44,282 nucleotides of DNA, taken from the NCBI GenBank assembly GCA_013334975.1, contig JAAXWL010000002.1:1-44282 (forward strand), given 5' to 3'. Within the stretch, counting starts at the first letter, position 1. Every line of letters starts with the position of its first letter. Made by a program: the position numbers and the translations under genes. Below the pieces are notes generated by a model that searched no databases, was not told where the DNA came from, and worked only from the letters and a program-made list of their open reading frames with translations. This document shows, piece by piece, positions 8,560 through 18,988 of the stretch. This DNA is from Chlorobiaceae bacterium (GTDB lineage: Bacteria > Bacteroidota > Chlorobiia > Chlorobiales > Chlorobiaceae).

Positions 8560-8588
8560 TTGTAAAATAGTATCATCTGTCGTAGATT
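8560..8588 (+). promoter_or_regulatory. Candidate sigma70-type promoter for the met operon
   Basis: TTGTAA (8560-8565), 17-bp spacer, TAGATT (8583-8588). It would start transcription near 8595, shortly before the SAM riboswitch. Called by eye from hexamers and spacing only. Confidence 0.45.
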
Positions 8589-8623
8589 CATGAAATTTGA
8601 TCGTTCTTTTTCAGATTTCAAGT

Positions 8624-8729
8624 TATCATCCAGAAAGGCTGAGGGACTGGCCCTGAGAAGCCTTGGCAACCTTCATATCGATTGTGAGCGGTGCCAAATC
8701 CATCCCGGAGGAAATCCGGGAAAGATGAT
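8624..8729 (+). promoter_or_regulatory. SAM-I (S-box) riboswitch
   Basis: The conserved S-box core is plain: GAGGGACTGGCCC (8641-8653), then GAAGCCTTGGCAACC (8657-8671), GGTGCCAAATCC (8690-8701) and a CCCGGAGGAAATCCGGG hairpin (8704-8720). The outer P1 helix is ATCATC (8625-8630) with GATGAT (8724-8729). It binds S-adenosylmethionine and would shut down metY-metX when SAM is plentiful. CATCAT at 8775-8780 can compete for the 3' P1 strand (ATGATG, 8725-8730), a possible switching helix. I see no strong terminator with a T run before metY. Confidence 0.95.
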
Positions 8730-8746
8730 GTATGCATGCCTGTTGA

Positions 8747-10126
<1,380 letters not shown>

Positions 10127-10132
10127 ACCCGG

Positions 10133-11182
10133 ATGGAATATATACCGATCATTTCCGACAGTACCAGCTATTTTGAATCGACTGCATCATTGCCGCTTGA
10201 GCTGGGAGGGGAGCTTCCCGGAGTGAGGATCGCCTGGCGCTCCTGGGGAACGCTGAACGAACAGAAAAACAATGTCATCCTGATCTGCCATGCACTGACT
10301 GGCAATGCCGATGCCGATCTCTGGTGGAGCGGCATGTTCGGCCCTGGGCGGGCTTTTGATGAGACCAGGGATTTCATTATCTGCAGCAATGTTCTCGGAA
10401 GCTGTTACGGCACTACTGGCCCGCTTTCCGCCAATCCCTTTACCGGTCGCCGTTATGGACCTGACTTTCCGCGTATCACCATTCGCGATATGGTTGCTGT
10501 CCAGCATCGGTTGCTTCGCTCTCTCGGTATTGAAAAGCTGTGCCTTGTTGTGGGTGCATCACTTGGTGGTATGCAGGTGCTCGAATGGGGAGCGATGTAT
10601 CCTGAAATGGCCGGTGCGCTCATGCCGATGGGTATTTCCGGGCGCCATTCTGCATGGTGCATCGCGCAGAGCGAGGCGCAAAGGCAGGCGATCGCTGCAG
10701 ACGCCGAGTGGAACGATGGCTGGTATGATCCTGCAAGGCAGCCACAGAAGGGGCTTGCCGCCGCAAGGATGATGGCCATGTGCTCCTACCGCTGTTTTGA
10801 GAATTTCCAGCTCCGTTTCGGGCGCGAAGTTCAGGAGGAGGGGCTGTTTACCGCCGAGAGCTATCTGCGGTACCAGGGAAAGAAGCTTGTAGGACGATTC
10901 GACGCCAACACCTACATAACCCTGACCAGAGCTATGGACATGCACGACCTGGGACGGGGAAGGAGCTCTTACGAAGCGGCGCTTGCTTCGCTGACGATGC
11001 CGGTCGAGATACTCTCCATCGATTCGGACATCCTCTATCCAAAGGAGGAGCAGGAGGAGCTGGCACGGCTGATACCTGGTTCACGTCTGCTTTTCCTCGA
11101 CGAACCCTACGGGCATGACGCTTTTCTTATTGATACCGACACGGTCAGCCGCATGGTGTGCGATTTCAAAGAAACACTTTAG
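10133..11182 (+). CDS. metX: Homoserine O-acetyltransferase
   Basis: 349-residue alpha/beta-hydrolase-fold acyltransferase that makes O-acetylhomoserine, the substrate of the preceding MetY. The nucleophile is Ser143 (VGASLGGMQ), and the triad is completed by an aspartate in SDILYP (about 299) and His328 (GHDAFLID). The family motif GGELPGVRIAWRSWG (25-39) is present. It starts 6 nt after the metY stop, so the two form an operon under SAM riboswitch control. Acetyl versus succinyl donor cannot be read with certainty, but the MetY partner supports acetyl. Confidence 0.94.
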   Translation: MEYIPIISDSTSYFESTASLPLELGGELPGVRIAWRSWGTLNEQKNNVILICHALTGNADADLWWSGMFGPGRAFDETRDFIICSNVLGSCYGTTGPLSANPFTGRRYGPDFPRITIRDMVAVQHRLLRSLGIEKLCLVVGASLGGMQVLEWGAMYPEMAGALMPMGISGRHSAWCIAQSEAQRQAIAADAEWNDGWYDPARQPQKGLAAARMMAMCSYRCFENFQLRFGREVQEEGLFTAESYLRYQGKKLVGRFDANTYITLTRAMDMHDLGRGRSSYEAALASLTMPVEILSIDSDILYPKEEQEELARLIPGSRLLFLDEPYGHDAFLIDTDTVSRMVCDFKETL

Positions 11183-11203
11183 GGGCACGGCGCGCCGTGC
11201 CCC
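11182..11203. terminator. Perfect 22-bp palindrome between convergent metX and serS
   Basis: GGGGCACGGCG and its exact complement CGCCGTGCCCC form an 11-bp stem with no loop bases. It begins at the last base of the metX stop and lies 5 nt beyond the serS end. It can act as a bidirectional terminator, although neither side has a proper T tract. Confidence 0.65.
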
Positions 11204-11208
11204 TTCCT

Positions 11209-12492
11209 TCACCCGATCATGTCGAATCCCGTGTAGGGTTGCAGCACCTTCGGTACCCGCACCGTTCCGTCCTTTGTCTGGTAGTGTTCGAGCAGCGAAA
11301 CCATGAGGCGCGAGGTGGCCAGGCCGGAGCCGTTCAGGGTATGCACGAACTCTGGCTTCGATTTGCCGTCTGGTTTGAAGCGGATGTTCGAACGGCGGGC
11401 CTGGTAGTCCTCAAAGTTCGAAACGCTCGATGCTTCGAGGTATTTGTTTTCTGCAGGTGACCAGACCTCGATATCGTAGCATTTGGTTGCGTTGGCGCTG
11501 ATGTCGCCGCTGCAGAGGGTGATGACGCGATACGGAATCTTCAGGGCGCAGAGGAGCGCCTCGGCATGGCCGAGAATCTCTTCGAGCGCTTCGTACGATT
11601 GCTCGGGGCGGGTGAAACGCACCATTTCCACCTTGTTGAACTGGTGTACCCTCAGGAAGCCTCTGGTATCCTTGCCATAGCTTCCTGCTTCACGCCTGAA
11701 GCAGGCTGAATAGGCCGCGTAGGCTATGGGCAGGCTTGAGGCGTCGAGCATTTCGCCACGGTGCAGGTTGGTTACCGGTACCTCGGCTGTGGGGATGGCA
11801 TACAGACCATCCTCAGGCATGTGATAAACCTGATCGGCGAATTTAGGCCACTGGCCGGTGCCTCTGAGCGACTCCTGGTTAACCATGAAGGGAGGAAATA
11901 CTTCGGTGTAACCGTGGTTCGAGGTGTGGGTGTCGAGCATGAAGTTGATGAGCGCGCGCTCCAGTCTTGCCCCTTTTCCGACATAGACCGGGAAGCCGGC
12001 GCCGCTGATTTTCGCGCCGCGTTCGAAATCGAGGATGCCAAGACTTTTGCCAAGTTCCAGATGGTTGCTGACCGGGAAATCGAGATCATGATCGAACGAA
12101 ACCGGGCCTTTATACAGCACGTTTTCTTCAGCGGAGCTTCCCTCCGGCACGCTCTCGTGCAGACGGTTGGGTAGGGCCAGCAAAAGCGCTTCTATCTCGT
12201 TTTCAAGGGAGGAGAGCGCAAGATCGAGACCGGTGATCTGGTCTGAAACCGTTTTCATCTGCATGATCAGTTCGTCGCCCGATCCCTGACCGGTTCGCTT
12301 GATATTGGCGATCTCTTTAGAAACGCGATTTCGCAGTGCCTTGAGTTCGTCGGTATGCTGAACCATGGCTTTTCGTTCGGCGTCACGTTCAAGCAGTTGG
12401 TTCACTTTCTGGATATCGTCACCCATCTGTCGTCGATGCAGCATGGTGACGATTTCATCCGGATTCTGTCGTATGAAATTGATATCGAGCAT
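11209..12492 (-). CDS. serS: Seryl-tRNA synthetase
   Basis: 427-residue class II aminoacyl-tRNA synthetase. An N-terminal coiled-coil arm that grips tRNA-Ser covers about residues 30-105. The catalytic domain shows [13 protein letters not shown], motif 2 ([21 protein letters not shown]), [15 protein letters not shown] and motif 3 ([12 protein letters not shown]). Full length. It lies 17 nt downstream of the yqeY-like gene, so the two probably share a transcript. Its 3' end converges with metX across the palindrome at 11182-11203. Confidence 0.96.
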   Translation of the reverse strand: MLDINFIRQNPDEIVTMLHRRQMGDDIQKVNQLLERDAERKAMVQHTDELKALRNRVSKEIANIKRTGQGSGDELIMQMKTVSDQITGLDLALSSLENEIEALLLALPNRLHESVPEGSSAEENVLYKGPVSFDHDLDFPVSNHLELGKSLGILDFERGAKISGAGFPVYVGKGARLERALINFMLDTHTSNHGYTEVFPPFMVNQESLRGTGQWPKFADQVYHMPEDGLYAIPTAEVPVTNLHRGEMLDASSLPIAYAAYSACFRREAGSYGKDTRGFLRVHQFNKVEMVRFTRPEQSYEALEEILGHAEALLCALKIPYRVITLCSGDISANATKCYDIEVWSPAENKYLEASSVSNFEDYQARRSNIRFKPDGKSKPEFVHTLNGSGLATSRLMVSLLEHYQTKDGTVRVPKVLQPYTGFDMIG

Positions 12493-12509
12493 GGTGTTAC
12501 GGCAAATGG

Positions 12510-12968
12510 TTAAGCTGAAAGGAGCGATTTAACGGTGGCCTGTACTTTACCGCCGTCGGCTTTTCCCTTGAGGGCTTTCATGGCGAGGCCCATCACCTTG
12601 CCCATCTCTTTGATGGAGGTCGCACCGGTTTGCTCTATGATTTCGCGGATGGTGGCTTCGATCTCTTCCTCAGGAAGCTGTTTTGGCAGGTACTCTTCGA
12701 GAACCATGAGTTCGGCGGCTTCGGTATCGGCCAGATCCGGACGATTGCCGGCCGTAAACTGCTCGATGGCATCACGACGTCTTTTGGCCAGCCCCATGAG
12801 GACTTCGAGCTCCTGATCGTCGTTCAGCAAAGCTTTGCCGCCAACCCTTATGGAGACCTCTTTTTCGAGGAGGGCCGCACGGATGGAGCGGATGGCGTTG
12901 AGGCGGATTTTGTTGCCGCTTTTGAGCGCTTCTTTGAGTTCCTGGTCGATTCTTTCCTTGAGGCTCAT
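12510..12968 (-). CDS. YqeY/GatB-tail domain protein
   Basis: 152-residue GatB/YqeY-type protein, similar to the C-terminal helical tail of the amidotransferase subunit GatB, which contacts tRNA. Recognisable features are the N-terminal [26 protein letters not shown], the [12 protein letters not shown] motif and the C-terminal [19 protein letters not shown]. The role of stand-alone YqeY is unsettled; pairing with serS fits a tRNA-related function but does not prove it. Probably first gene of the yqeY-serS pair. Confidence 0.88.
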   Translation of the reverse strand: MSLKERIDQELKEALKSGNKIRLNAIRSIRAALLEKEVSIRVGGKALLNDDQELEVLMGLAKRRRDAIEQFTAGNRPDLADTEAAELMVLEEYLPKQLPEEEIEATIREIIEQTGATSIKEMGKVMGLAMKALKGKADGGKVQATVKSLLSA

Positions 12969-13023
12969 GGTAATAATGCTGTTCGTTGGTTATGGTTTCA
13001 CGAACCGGAAGATAAGAGGAATA

Positions 13024-13122
13024 GTGACGAGTGACAAGAAACAAGTGACACAGACAAACAGCCACGGACTGACACGGACGAACACGGACAAACACCGACT
13101 GGCACGCACTGGCACGGATTGA
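13024..13122 (+). repeat. Heptamer then decamer tandem repeats
   Basis: 13024-13051 holds four GTGACRA-like heptamers, the same unit as at 4656-4693. 13063-13122 holds six decamers around CACGGACNGA (CACGGACTGA, CACGGACGAA, CACGGACAAA, CACCGACTGG, CACGCACTGG, CACGGATTGA). Non-coding, between the yqeY-like gene and the sepiapterin reductase end. Confidence 0.8.
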
Positions 13123-13144
13123 GCCTCACATCTTTTCTTACATT

Positions 13145-13171
13145 GTCCACAACGTCCACTAAGTCCACATC
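13145..13171 (+). repeat. Nonamer array GTCCACNNN
   Basis: Three units, GTCCACAAC, GTCCACTAA and GTCCACATC. Same repeat as at 6276-6302, again just past the 3' end of a minus-strand gene. Confidence 0.7.
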
Positions 13172-13191
13172 CCACTTTACATTCCTCAACT

Positions 13192-13926
13192 TTACTCGTC
13201 CTGCAAATCTCCGGTGGTTGGTCTGAGCACGATCTCCTCGACCGTTGTTCTTGATGGTTGCAGGTAGGCCTGAACCACCGGACGGGCAATATCTTCCGGC
13301 ATCATCATGATCGAGCGGAAATCGTCGCTGACCTCGCCCCACATCGGGGTGTGCACAGCCCCTGGAATGACTTCGGTGATTCTGACATTGCATTTTCGTG
13401 CATAGAGCCGCAAGGTATCCACCAAACCCTGCTGGCCGAATTTCGACACACAATAGACCGACGAGTGCCGGAAAGCTTTTCTGGCTGCTACCGAGGTGAT
13501 AAAAAAGATATGACCGGAACGTTTATTCGACATCAGCTCAAACAGCGCCTGGGTGAGAAAAAAGGTGCCCTTCAGGTTGGTGGCCATGGTGTAATCGAAG
13601 TCCTCTTCGGTTATCTCGCTGAATGGCTTGAAACGGCCGACACCAGCGTTGTTCACCAGGCAGTCGATCGTGCCGTAGCGCTCCATGATGTGAGCTGCAA
13701 GACGCCGTACCTCAATCATTTCCGACAGGTCTGCTGCAATAATGTCGGTCAGGGCTCCTTCGGCACGGCATTCGAGCGATATCGCTTCGAGGTCGCCCAA
13801 GGTGCGTGAAGAGAGTACAAGAAGAGGTTCGAAATCGGGATTGTGCCTGGTAGCACGTGCGAACTCGAGGGCAATGGCTCTGCCGATACCTTTGCCCGCA
13901 CCGGTTATGAGTATGATATGTTTCAT
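13192..13926 (-). CDS. Sepiapterin reductase (short-chain dehydrogenase/reductase)
   Basis: 244-residue NADP-dependent SDR. The cofactor motif TGAGKGIG is at residues 8-15 and NNAG at 92-95. The catalytic Ser145, Tyr158 and Lys162 (YCVSK) are all present. From memory the whole protein aligns closely with the Chlorobaculum tepidum sepiapterin reductase of known structure, including the CLVNNAGVGRF and YARKCNVRIT stretches and the VEEIVLRPT end. That enzyme makes L-threo-tetrahydrobiopterin, the aglycone of the pterin glycoside of green sulfur bacteria. It is a single gene, divergent from the cold-shock gene. Confidence 0.9.
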   Translation of the reverse strand: MKHIILITGAGKGIGRAIALEFARATRHNPDFEPLLVLSSRTLGDLEAISLECRAEGALTDIIAADLSEMIEVRRLAAHIMERYGTIDCLVNNAGVGRFKPFSEITEEDFDYTMATNLKGTFFLTQALFELMSNKRSGHIFFITSVAARKAFRHSSVYCVSKFGQQGLVDTLRLYARKCNVRITEVIPGAVHTPMWGEVSDDFRSIMMMPEDIARPVVQAYLQPSRTTVEEIVLRPTTGDLQDE

Positions 13927-14011
13927 GCTTTATATATAAAATGGGTATACGGATAGCATTATACTTATTTTCAGTGTAAATGTATCGAAAAGCTACCTGC
14001 TATTGCGCTGG

Positions 14012-14041
14012 TTGACGAAATATTCTATATTACTGTATAAA
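14012..14041 (+). promoter_or_regulatory. Candidate sigma70 promoter of the cold-shock gene
   Basis: TTGACG (14012-14017), 18-bp AT-rich spacer, TATAAA (14036-14041). It would give a 5' leader of roughly 45 nt. Judged by eye only. Confidence 0.5.
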
Positions 14042-14093
14042 GTTCTCTACAATACAGATAAATTTTCATTAACATCTTACCAAGGATGTTATT

Positions 14094-14378
14094 ATGGCTA
14101 AAAGTAAAGTCAAATGGTTCGATGGCAAAAAGGGGTATGGTTTTATCCTGAACCCTGAAGGAGGAGAAGACATTTTTGTCCATTTCTCTGCCATAATTTC
14201 CGACCAGAGTTTCAAGATGCTCAACCAGGATGCCGAGGTTGAATACGAACTCGACCGAACCCAGAAAGGTCTTCAGGCAAAAGGTGTTCGTGAGTTTTCA
14301 TTGTCTGCTGGTGTCGTTCAGTCCGAATCAGCAGCACAAGGGGCGGTTCAGAAAGAGTTGAACCAGCAGTATCATTGA
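14094..14378 (+). CDS. Cold-shock domain protein (CspA family) with C-terminal extension
   Basis: 94-residue protein. An N-terminal cold-shock domain (about residues 1-68) carries the RNA-binding RNP motifs KGYGFI and DIFVHFSAI after the KVKWFDGKKGYGF start. A Ser/Ala/Gln-rich extension of about 25 residues follows, longer than the usual 65-70-residue CspA. It likely binds single-stranded RNA or DNA as a chaperone. AAGGATG upstream of ATG 14094 serves as ribosome site. Single-gene unit with its own promoter. Confidence 0.92.
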   Translation: MAKSKVKWFDGKKGYGFILNPEGGEDIFVHFSAIISDQSFKMLNQDAEVEYELDRTQKGLQAKGVREFSLSAGVVQSESAAQGAVQKELNQQYH

Positions 14379-14466
14379 GAGTCTCTTTCGGGCAGTTTCT
14401 CCAATGGCCTTGTCAAGAGGTTTATTCCGTCAACTTTCCGGTTTTCAGTCCAGAGCCGCAATCCGG

Positions 14467-14486
14467 CCCGTCAGCATGCTAACGGG
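14467..14486. terminator. Stem-loop between convergent csp and radC
   Basis: CCCGT (14467-14471) pairs with ACGGG (14482-14486), and AGCATGCT between them is itself palindromic. There is no T tract on either side, so it is a possible bidirectional terminator only. Confidence 0.4.
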
Positions 14487-14516
14487 AAAGTGGGCGCAGC
14501 ATAGCCGTTCATAGCG

Positions 14517-15185
14517 TCAGATCAGGGAGTGATCCCTGAAGCTGAACCAGTCATCGCATCCTACGATTACATGATCGAGCAGTTCGATCTGGAGAAGGTC
14601 ACCCGCCTGTTTGAGGATGGCCGTGACCTGTTTGTCCGCATTGCTTGGCTGGACGTCACCCGATGGATGGTTGTGGACCAGGATGATGGAGTGCGCGCTT
14701 TCACGGATTGCTGCCTTGTAGATTTCCCTTGGATGGATGAGTGATGCGGTCAGGGTCCCTATGGTTATGGTTTGATGCCTGAGTATCTGGTTTTTTGTAC
14801 TGAGGAACAGAATGAAGAGATGTTCTTTGGTTTCATCCGGAATGCGCCCTTTCATGTATTCGAAAACGTCACGTGCGCCCTGTACTTTCCTGTTCATGTT
14901 TCTGCTGAAGTGCATCCGTCGTTGCAGTTCAAAGATGGCTGCGATCTGCATGGCCTTGGCCTGACCGATACCGGGTATTTTCTGAAGTTCTGCGAGGGAG
15001 AGATCGGCAAGATGTTCGAGACCGTGATCAGCGATGAGTTTGTTGCACGTATCGATGATATTGAGTTTCGGCGTACCGGAGCGAAGGATCAGTGCCAGAA
15101 GCTCGGCCGGGCTCAGTGCCTCCTTTCCAGAGTGGAGAAACCGCTCCCTGGGGCGGTTTTCGGGATCGATGTCGTGAATACGCAT
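14517..15185 (-). CDS. radC: RadC/JAB-domain (MPN+) protein
   Basis: 222-residue RadC family protein. A helix-hairpin-helix (IPGIGQAKA, residues 70-78) is followed by a JAB1/MPN metalloprotease-like domain. Its zinc motif is HNHPSGD with His171, His173 and a downstream Asp184. The family was once linked to DNA repair, but its biochemical role is unproven. Start: the frame is open to 15251, but ATG 15185 has AGGA at the right distance and begins the conserved [16 protein letters not shown] region. Confidence 0.92.
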   Translation of the reverse strand: MRIHDIDPENRPRERFLHSGKEALSPAELLALILRSGTPKLNIIDTCNKLIADHGLEHLADLSLAELQKIPGIGQAKAMQIAAIFELQRRMHFSRNMNRKVQGARDVFEYMKGRIPDETKEHLFILFLSTKNQILRHQTITIGTLTASLIHPREIYKAAIRESAHSIILVHNHPSGDVQPSNADKQVTAILKQAGDLLQIELLDHVIVGCDDWFSFRDHSLI

Positions 15186-15251
15186 TGGTTGTCCTGTGAG
15201 GTAAGCAATGCAATTTCCTGAAAGATAAGCAGGCGTGCAACAGAAATGCAA

Positions 15252-15295
15252 ATCCGCGCTTCGCGCTGCCGGGTTACTGACAGCGCGAGGCGGAT
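15252..15295 (-). terminator. Terminator hairpin after the ilv-leu-cimA operon
   Basis: On the minus strand ATCCGCCTCGCGCTG (15295-15281) pairs with CAGCGCGAAGCGCGGAT (15268-15252), followed by TTGCATTT. It lies 3 nt past the cimA stop and closes the long operon. Confidence 0.75.
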
Positions 15296-15297
15296 GT

Positions 15298-16905
15298 TCA
15301 GACGTTGAGAGCTGATTCGGCCTTGGGAGCGGCCAGCGTAATCTGTGGTTGTCTGTTGAAAAGGTAGTAGTTGATACTGTCTTTCAGGGCTTCGAGGCTC
15401 GCCTCAATAATGTTGGTTGAGACGCCGACCGTTCCCCATGAGGTCAGACCGTCACTGCTCTCGATGAGTACCCTGACCTTGGCACTCGTGCCTCGCTTCT
15501 CTTCGAGTACGCGAACTTTATAATCGATCAGACGAATTGAACGGATTTCCGGATAAAAGGGCACCAGCGCCTTGCGCAAGGCTTTGTCGATCGCGTTGAC
15601 CGGACCGTCGCCATTCGAGACGGTCAGTTCTGCTTCGCTGCCGACAAGAACCTTCAAGACCGCCTGGTCAACCGGTTGAATTTCCTTTCCGTTCTGGATG
15701 ACCACCTTCGATTCAATGACCTCAAAGAACGGGGTGAACTGACCCAGTTCCCGACGAAGAATCAGTTCGAAAGAGGCTTCTGCTCCGTCGAACTGGTAGC
15801 CCGTATGCTCAAGGTTCTTGACATGGTTGACCAGATTCCTGAAGAGATCGCCTTTTTCCGGGAGGTCGATGCCGAGCTCCCGGGCCTTGTAACGCATGTT
15901 GCTCTGGCCGGCGAGTTCTGAAACCAGCACACGCTGGCGGTTACCGACCAGTGTCGGATCGATGTGTTCGTACAGAGAACTCTCCTTCATGACCGCACTG
16001 ACATGGATGCCGCCCTTGTGCGCGAAGGCCGATTTGCCAACGAAGGGCGCCTTGCTGTCGGGTGGCAGGTTCAGGATCTCGAACACGAACTTGGACATGG
16101 TGGTCAACTGTTTCAGATCCCTGATCGTGCGGAAACTTTCGTCAAGCTTGAGCATGAGGTTCGGGATGATGCTGACCAGGTTGGCATTGCCGCAACGCTC
16201 GCCGATGCCGTTGATGGTGCCTTGCACCTGTGTGGCGCCTGCCCTGACAGCCTCGATGGAGTTGGCAACGGCAAGATCACTGTCGTTGTGAGCATGGATA
16301 CCCACCGGTACCGTCACGATCTCCTTGACCCTTCTGACGATCTCCGCGACCTCATGCGGGAGCGAACCACCGTTTGTGTCGCAGAGCACAACCCGGCATG
16401 CTCCTGCTTGTACGGCGGAGAGAATCATCTTTTCAGCAAATCCTGCCTGATCCTTCCACCCGTCAAAAAAGTGCTCGGCATCGAAGAAGACCTCACGTCC
16501 CTGTTCGACCAGAAATTTCACGGAGCTGTGGATCAGTTCGGCGTTTTCCTCATCGGAAATGCCGAGTCCCTTCAGGGAGTGAGCTTTCCAGGTTTTGCCG
16601 AAAATGGTGATGACCGGGGTTTCGGATCTGACCAGTCCGACAAGGTTAGGGTCGCCTGCGATATTGGAAACTGACCGGGCCGTCGAACCGAATGCGCTCA
16701 TCCGGGCATGCTTCAGCCTGAGGTTCTTTACTTTGAGAAAGAACTCTTCATCTTTCGGATTGCTGCTGGGCCATCCTCCCTCGATGTAGTCCACACCGAA
16801 CTCGTCGAGGCGTTCGGTGATCAGAAGTTTGTCCTGTACCGAAAGATTGATGTGTTCACCCTGTGTGCCGTCACGCAGGGTGGTGTCATACAGTTCAATG
16901 GTCAT
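15298..16905 (-). CDS. cimA: Citramalate synthase (LeuA-like)
   Basis: 535-residue HMGL-type acyltransferase that condenses pyruvate and acetyl-CoA to (R)-citramalate, opening the threonine-independent route to isoleucine. The catalytic TIM barrel begins at [29 protein letters not shown] carries the metal histidines and [13 protein letters not shown] is also seen. A C-terminal LeuA-type regulatory domain (about residues 400-520) follows. The length and the [10 protein letters not shown] form point to the CimA clade rather than LeuA, although substrate choice is an inference. ATG 16905 is 7 nt after leuD; the frame is open upstream and ATG 16923 is an alternative. Last gene of the operon. Confidence 0.87.
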   Translation of the reverse strand: MTIELYDTTLRDGTQGEHINLSVQDKLLITERLDEFGVDYIEGGWPSSNPKDEEFFLKVKNLRLKHARMSAFGSTARSVSNIAGDPNLVGLVRSETPVITIFGKTWKAHSLKGLGISDEENAELIHSSVKFLVEQGREVFFDAEHFFDGWKDQAGFAEKMILSAVQAGACRVVLCDTNGGSLPHEVAEIVRRVKEIVTVPVGIHAHNDSDLAVANSIEAVRAGATQVQGTINGIGERCGNANLVSIIPNLMLKLDESFRTIRDLKQLTTMSKFVFEILNLPPDSKAPFVGKSAFAHKGGIHVSAVMKESSLYEHIDPTLVGNRQRVLVSELAGQSNMRYKARELGIDLPEKGDLFRNLVNHVKNLEHTGYQFDGAEASFELILRRELGQFTPFFEVIESKVVIQNGKEIQPVDQAVLKVLVGSEAELTVSNGDGPVNAIDKALRKALVPFYPEIRSIRLIDYKVRVLEEKRGTSAKVRVLIESSDGLTSWGTVGVSTNIIEASLEALKDSINYYLFNRQPQITLAAPKAESALNV

Positions 16906-16912
16906 ACTGTTG

Positions 16913-17485
16913 TTATGCCTCATTCGATGCCATGAGGTTGTTTTTTCTTGCATATTCAAAGATGCCGCCTGCCTGAACGATCGTAACCACGTCACCCAGC
17001 GGGCGGAGCTGCGTGACGACGTTCTGCGTGAGGTTGGTCAGCGTGTTGTTTTCCATGTCGATCGCCAGTTCGTCACCCGTCATGACCGTTTTGTTCAGCG
17101 GTTCTGTAGTCTCAAAGGGAATAACAAAGCCACCGTCCACACAGTTGCGATAAAAAATTCTTGCGTAGGATTCGGCGATGATAGCTTTGGCGCCAGCAAC
17201 TTTCAGGGCGAATGGCGCATGTTCTCTCGAAGATCCACAACCGAAATTGGGGCCCGCCACGATAATAGTATACGGTGACGCGAAGTCGCCCTCCTCAACG
17301 AACGGGATTTGGCCTGTCGGCAATCCCGCCTGGTCGATCGGTACCCCGGAAAGGGCATACTTGCCGTACAGTTTTACCTCTTCGGGATCGGAGAGACTAT
17401 AGACCAGATGTTCGGCCGGAATGATCTGGTCGGTGTCGATATTCTTGCCCAGGACGTAGGCTTTACCCTGTATGATGGTTTCCAT
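16913..17485 (-). CDS. leuD: 3-isopropylmalate/citramalate isomerase small subunit
   Basis: 190-residue small (swivel) subunit of isopropylmalate isomerase. Signatures are NIDTDQIIPA near the N-terminus and GPNFGCGSSREHAP in the middle, which contacts substrate. It pairs with LeuC just upstream (35-nt gap) and the same enzyme also isomerises citramalate, matching cimA downstream. A purine-rich AAGGAAA lies 11 nt before the ATG. Confidence 0.95.
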   Translation of the reverse strand: METIIQGKAYVLGKNIDTDQIIPAEHLVYSLSDPEEVKLYGKYALSGVPIDQAGLPTGQIPFVEEGDFASPYTIIVAGPNFGCGSSREHAPFALKVAGAKAIIAESYARIFYRNCVDGGFVIPFETTEPLNKTVMTGDELAIDMENNTLTNLTQNVVTQLRPLGDVVTIVQAGGIFEYARKNNLMASNEA

Positions 17486-17520
17486 GATTCTTGGTTTTCC
17501 TTATCAGTTGCTTCGTTCGA

Positions 17521-18816
17521 TCAGAGGAAATCTCTCGGATCGGTGAGTTTGCCCGTCACGGCTGAGGCCGCTGCTGTCAGTGGCGAAGCCAGGTAGACAC
17601 CGGCGAACTTGCTGCCCATGCGTCCGGGGAAGTTCCTGTTGGTTGTCGAGACGACAACGTCGTTATCCACCGAACGTCCGACCGTGTCAGACGGGCCTCC
17701 CAGGCATGCCGCGCAGGAGGGCAGGGCGATGTCGCAGCCGGCCTCTTCGAAGATATGCCTCAGGCTCTGGCCTTCATAGCTCTCTGTGGAGAGTTGCGAG
17801 GCTACGAGCACCGTTGCCGGTACGATATTGGTTTTCACAGCCACCTTTTTGCCTTTCAGGATTTTTGCTGCGAGCATGAAGTCGGTCAGCTTGCCGCCCG
17901 TGCATGAGCCGATGTATGATTTGGTGATCGGCGTGCCGGCCACGCTTCTGACGGTGGCGCGGTTGTCCGGACTGTGCGGCATGGCAACAACCGGTTCGAG
18001 TTTGTCGGTCTGATAGCGGTACATGCTGTGATATCTGGCATCCGGGTCGCTCGTGAATATCTCATAGGGCTTGCTGGTGCGTGCCTTGACGAACGCTTCG
18101 GTTATGGCATCGACGGCGATGATGCCGTTCATGCCTCCGGCTTCGATGGCCATGTTGCAGAGCGTCATCCGCTCGTCCATCGGGAGGGAGAAGACCGCTT
18201 CACCATCGAACTCCATGGCGCGATAGGTCGCCCCATCGGTCGTGATGTCGCCGAGGATGTGCAGGATCAGGTCTTTGGCCGTCAGGTATTCGGGCATCTG
18301 TCCCTCGAAGATGAATTTCATCGAATCGGGTACCTTTTCCCAGAGCTTGCCTGTGCCAAGGATGAAGGCCGCATCGGTGTTGCCGATACCTGAGCCGAAC
18401 ATGCCGAAAGCTCCTGAGGTGCAGGTGTGTGAATCGGTGCCGAACAGTACGGTGCCGGGGATATTGAATCCCTCTTCAGCGAGGGCGACATGGCAGACGC
18501 CGCGATAGCGCTCGGTGCCGACATCATAGTAGTTCGGCAGGTTCTGATCAGCAGCAAACTGCCTCAACAGGTCGATGTTTCTGTGAGCGTGCTCGTTTGC
18601 GGTGAAGATGTAGTGGTCGGGAAGGACGACTACTTTTGACGGGTCCCACACCTTTGCATCAGGGCCGAACTCCTGTTTGAAGATATCAAAGGTCGGTGGA
18701 CCGCAGACGTCATGCGTCAGGAGAACATCGACGTTGAGCCATACGCTCTGGCCGGGATCGACGAACTTACGGTTCGCTGCCCGGGCAAAAATTTTCTGGG
18801 TTATCGTTTGTGCCAT
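17521..18816 (-). CDS. leuC: 3-isopropylmalate/citramalate isomerase large subunit
   Basis: 431-residue aconitase-superfamily subunit holding a [4Fe-4S] cluster. The cysteine ligands are visible in YIGSCTGG and PSCAACLGG, with DVLLTHDVCGPP near the start and TDSHTCTSGAFG. At about 430 residues it is of the short type, without the extra domain of enterobacterial LeuC (~465). Translation starts at ATG 18816, with only a weak purine-rich stretch upstream. It is separated from leuB by a 172-nt gap containing a terminator-like hairpin, so leuCD-cimA may be expressed at a different level. Confidence 0.94.
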   Translation of the reverse strand: MAQTITQKIFARAANRKFVDPGQSVWLNVDVLLTHDVCGPPTFDIFKQEFGPDAKVWDPSKVVVLPDHYIFTANEHAHRNIDLLRQFAADQNLPNYYDVGTERYRGVCHVALAEEGFNIPGTVLFGTDSHTCTSGAFGMFGSGIGNTDAAFILGTGKLWEKVPDSMKFIFEGQMPEYLTAKDLILHILGDITTDGATYRAMEFDGEAVFSLPMDERMTLCNMAIEAGGMNGIIAVDAITEAFVKARTSKPYEIFTSDPDARYHSMYRYQTDKLEPVVAMPHSPDNRATVRSVAGTPITKSYIGSCTGGKLTDFMLAAKILKGKKVAVKTNIVPATVLVASQLSTESYEGQSLRHIFEEAGCDIALPSCAACLGGPSDTVGRSVDNDVVVSTTNRNFPGRMGSKFAGVYLASPLTAAASAVTGKLTDPRDFL

Positions 18817-18900
18817 GGTTTGAAGATTCCGTTAACGGTAATTCATATCCCTGTTGTGTCGCTTCAGGCGAGGGCTTTAGCCAGCCACTCCTGAAAGCTG

Positions 18901-18932
18901 AAAAGCCGGCAGCTTGCAGAGCCCCGGCTTTT
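18901..18932 (-). terminator. Terminator hairpin between leuB and leuC
   Basis: On the minus strand AAAAGCCGG (18932-18924) pairs with CCGGCTTTT (18909-18901). The TTTT end gives a plausible rho-independent site inside the operon. A GCAGC-GCTGA-GCTGC stem lies upstream at about 18945-18959, and a further GCTTTCAGG/CCTGAAGC dyad lies downstream (18898-18861). Confidence 0.65.
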
Positions 18933-18988
18933 CTTCCCTGCAGCTCAGCGCTGCATCTGCTCTGTTGTGTTCGTTACTTCTGTTCCGC

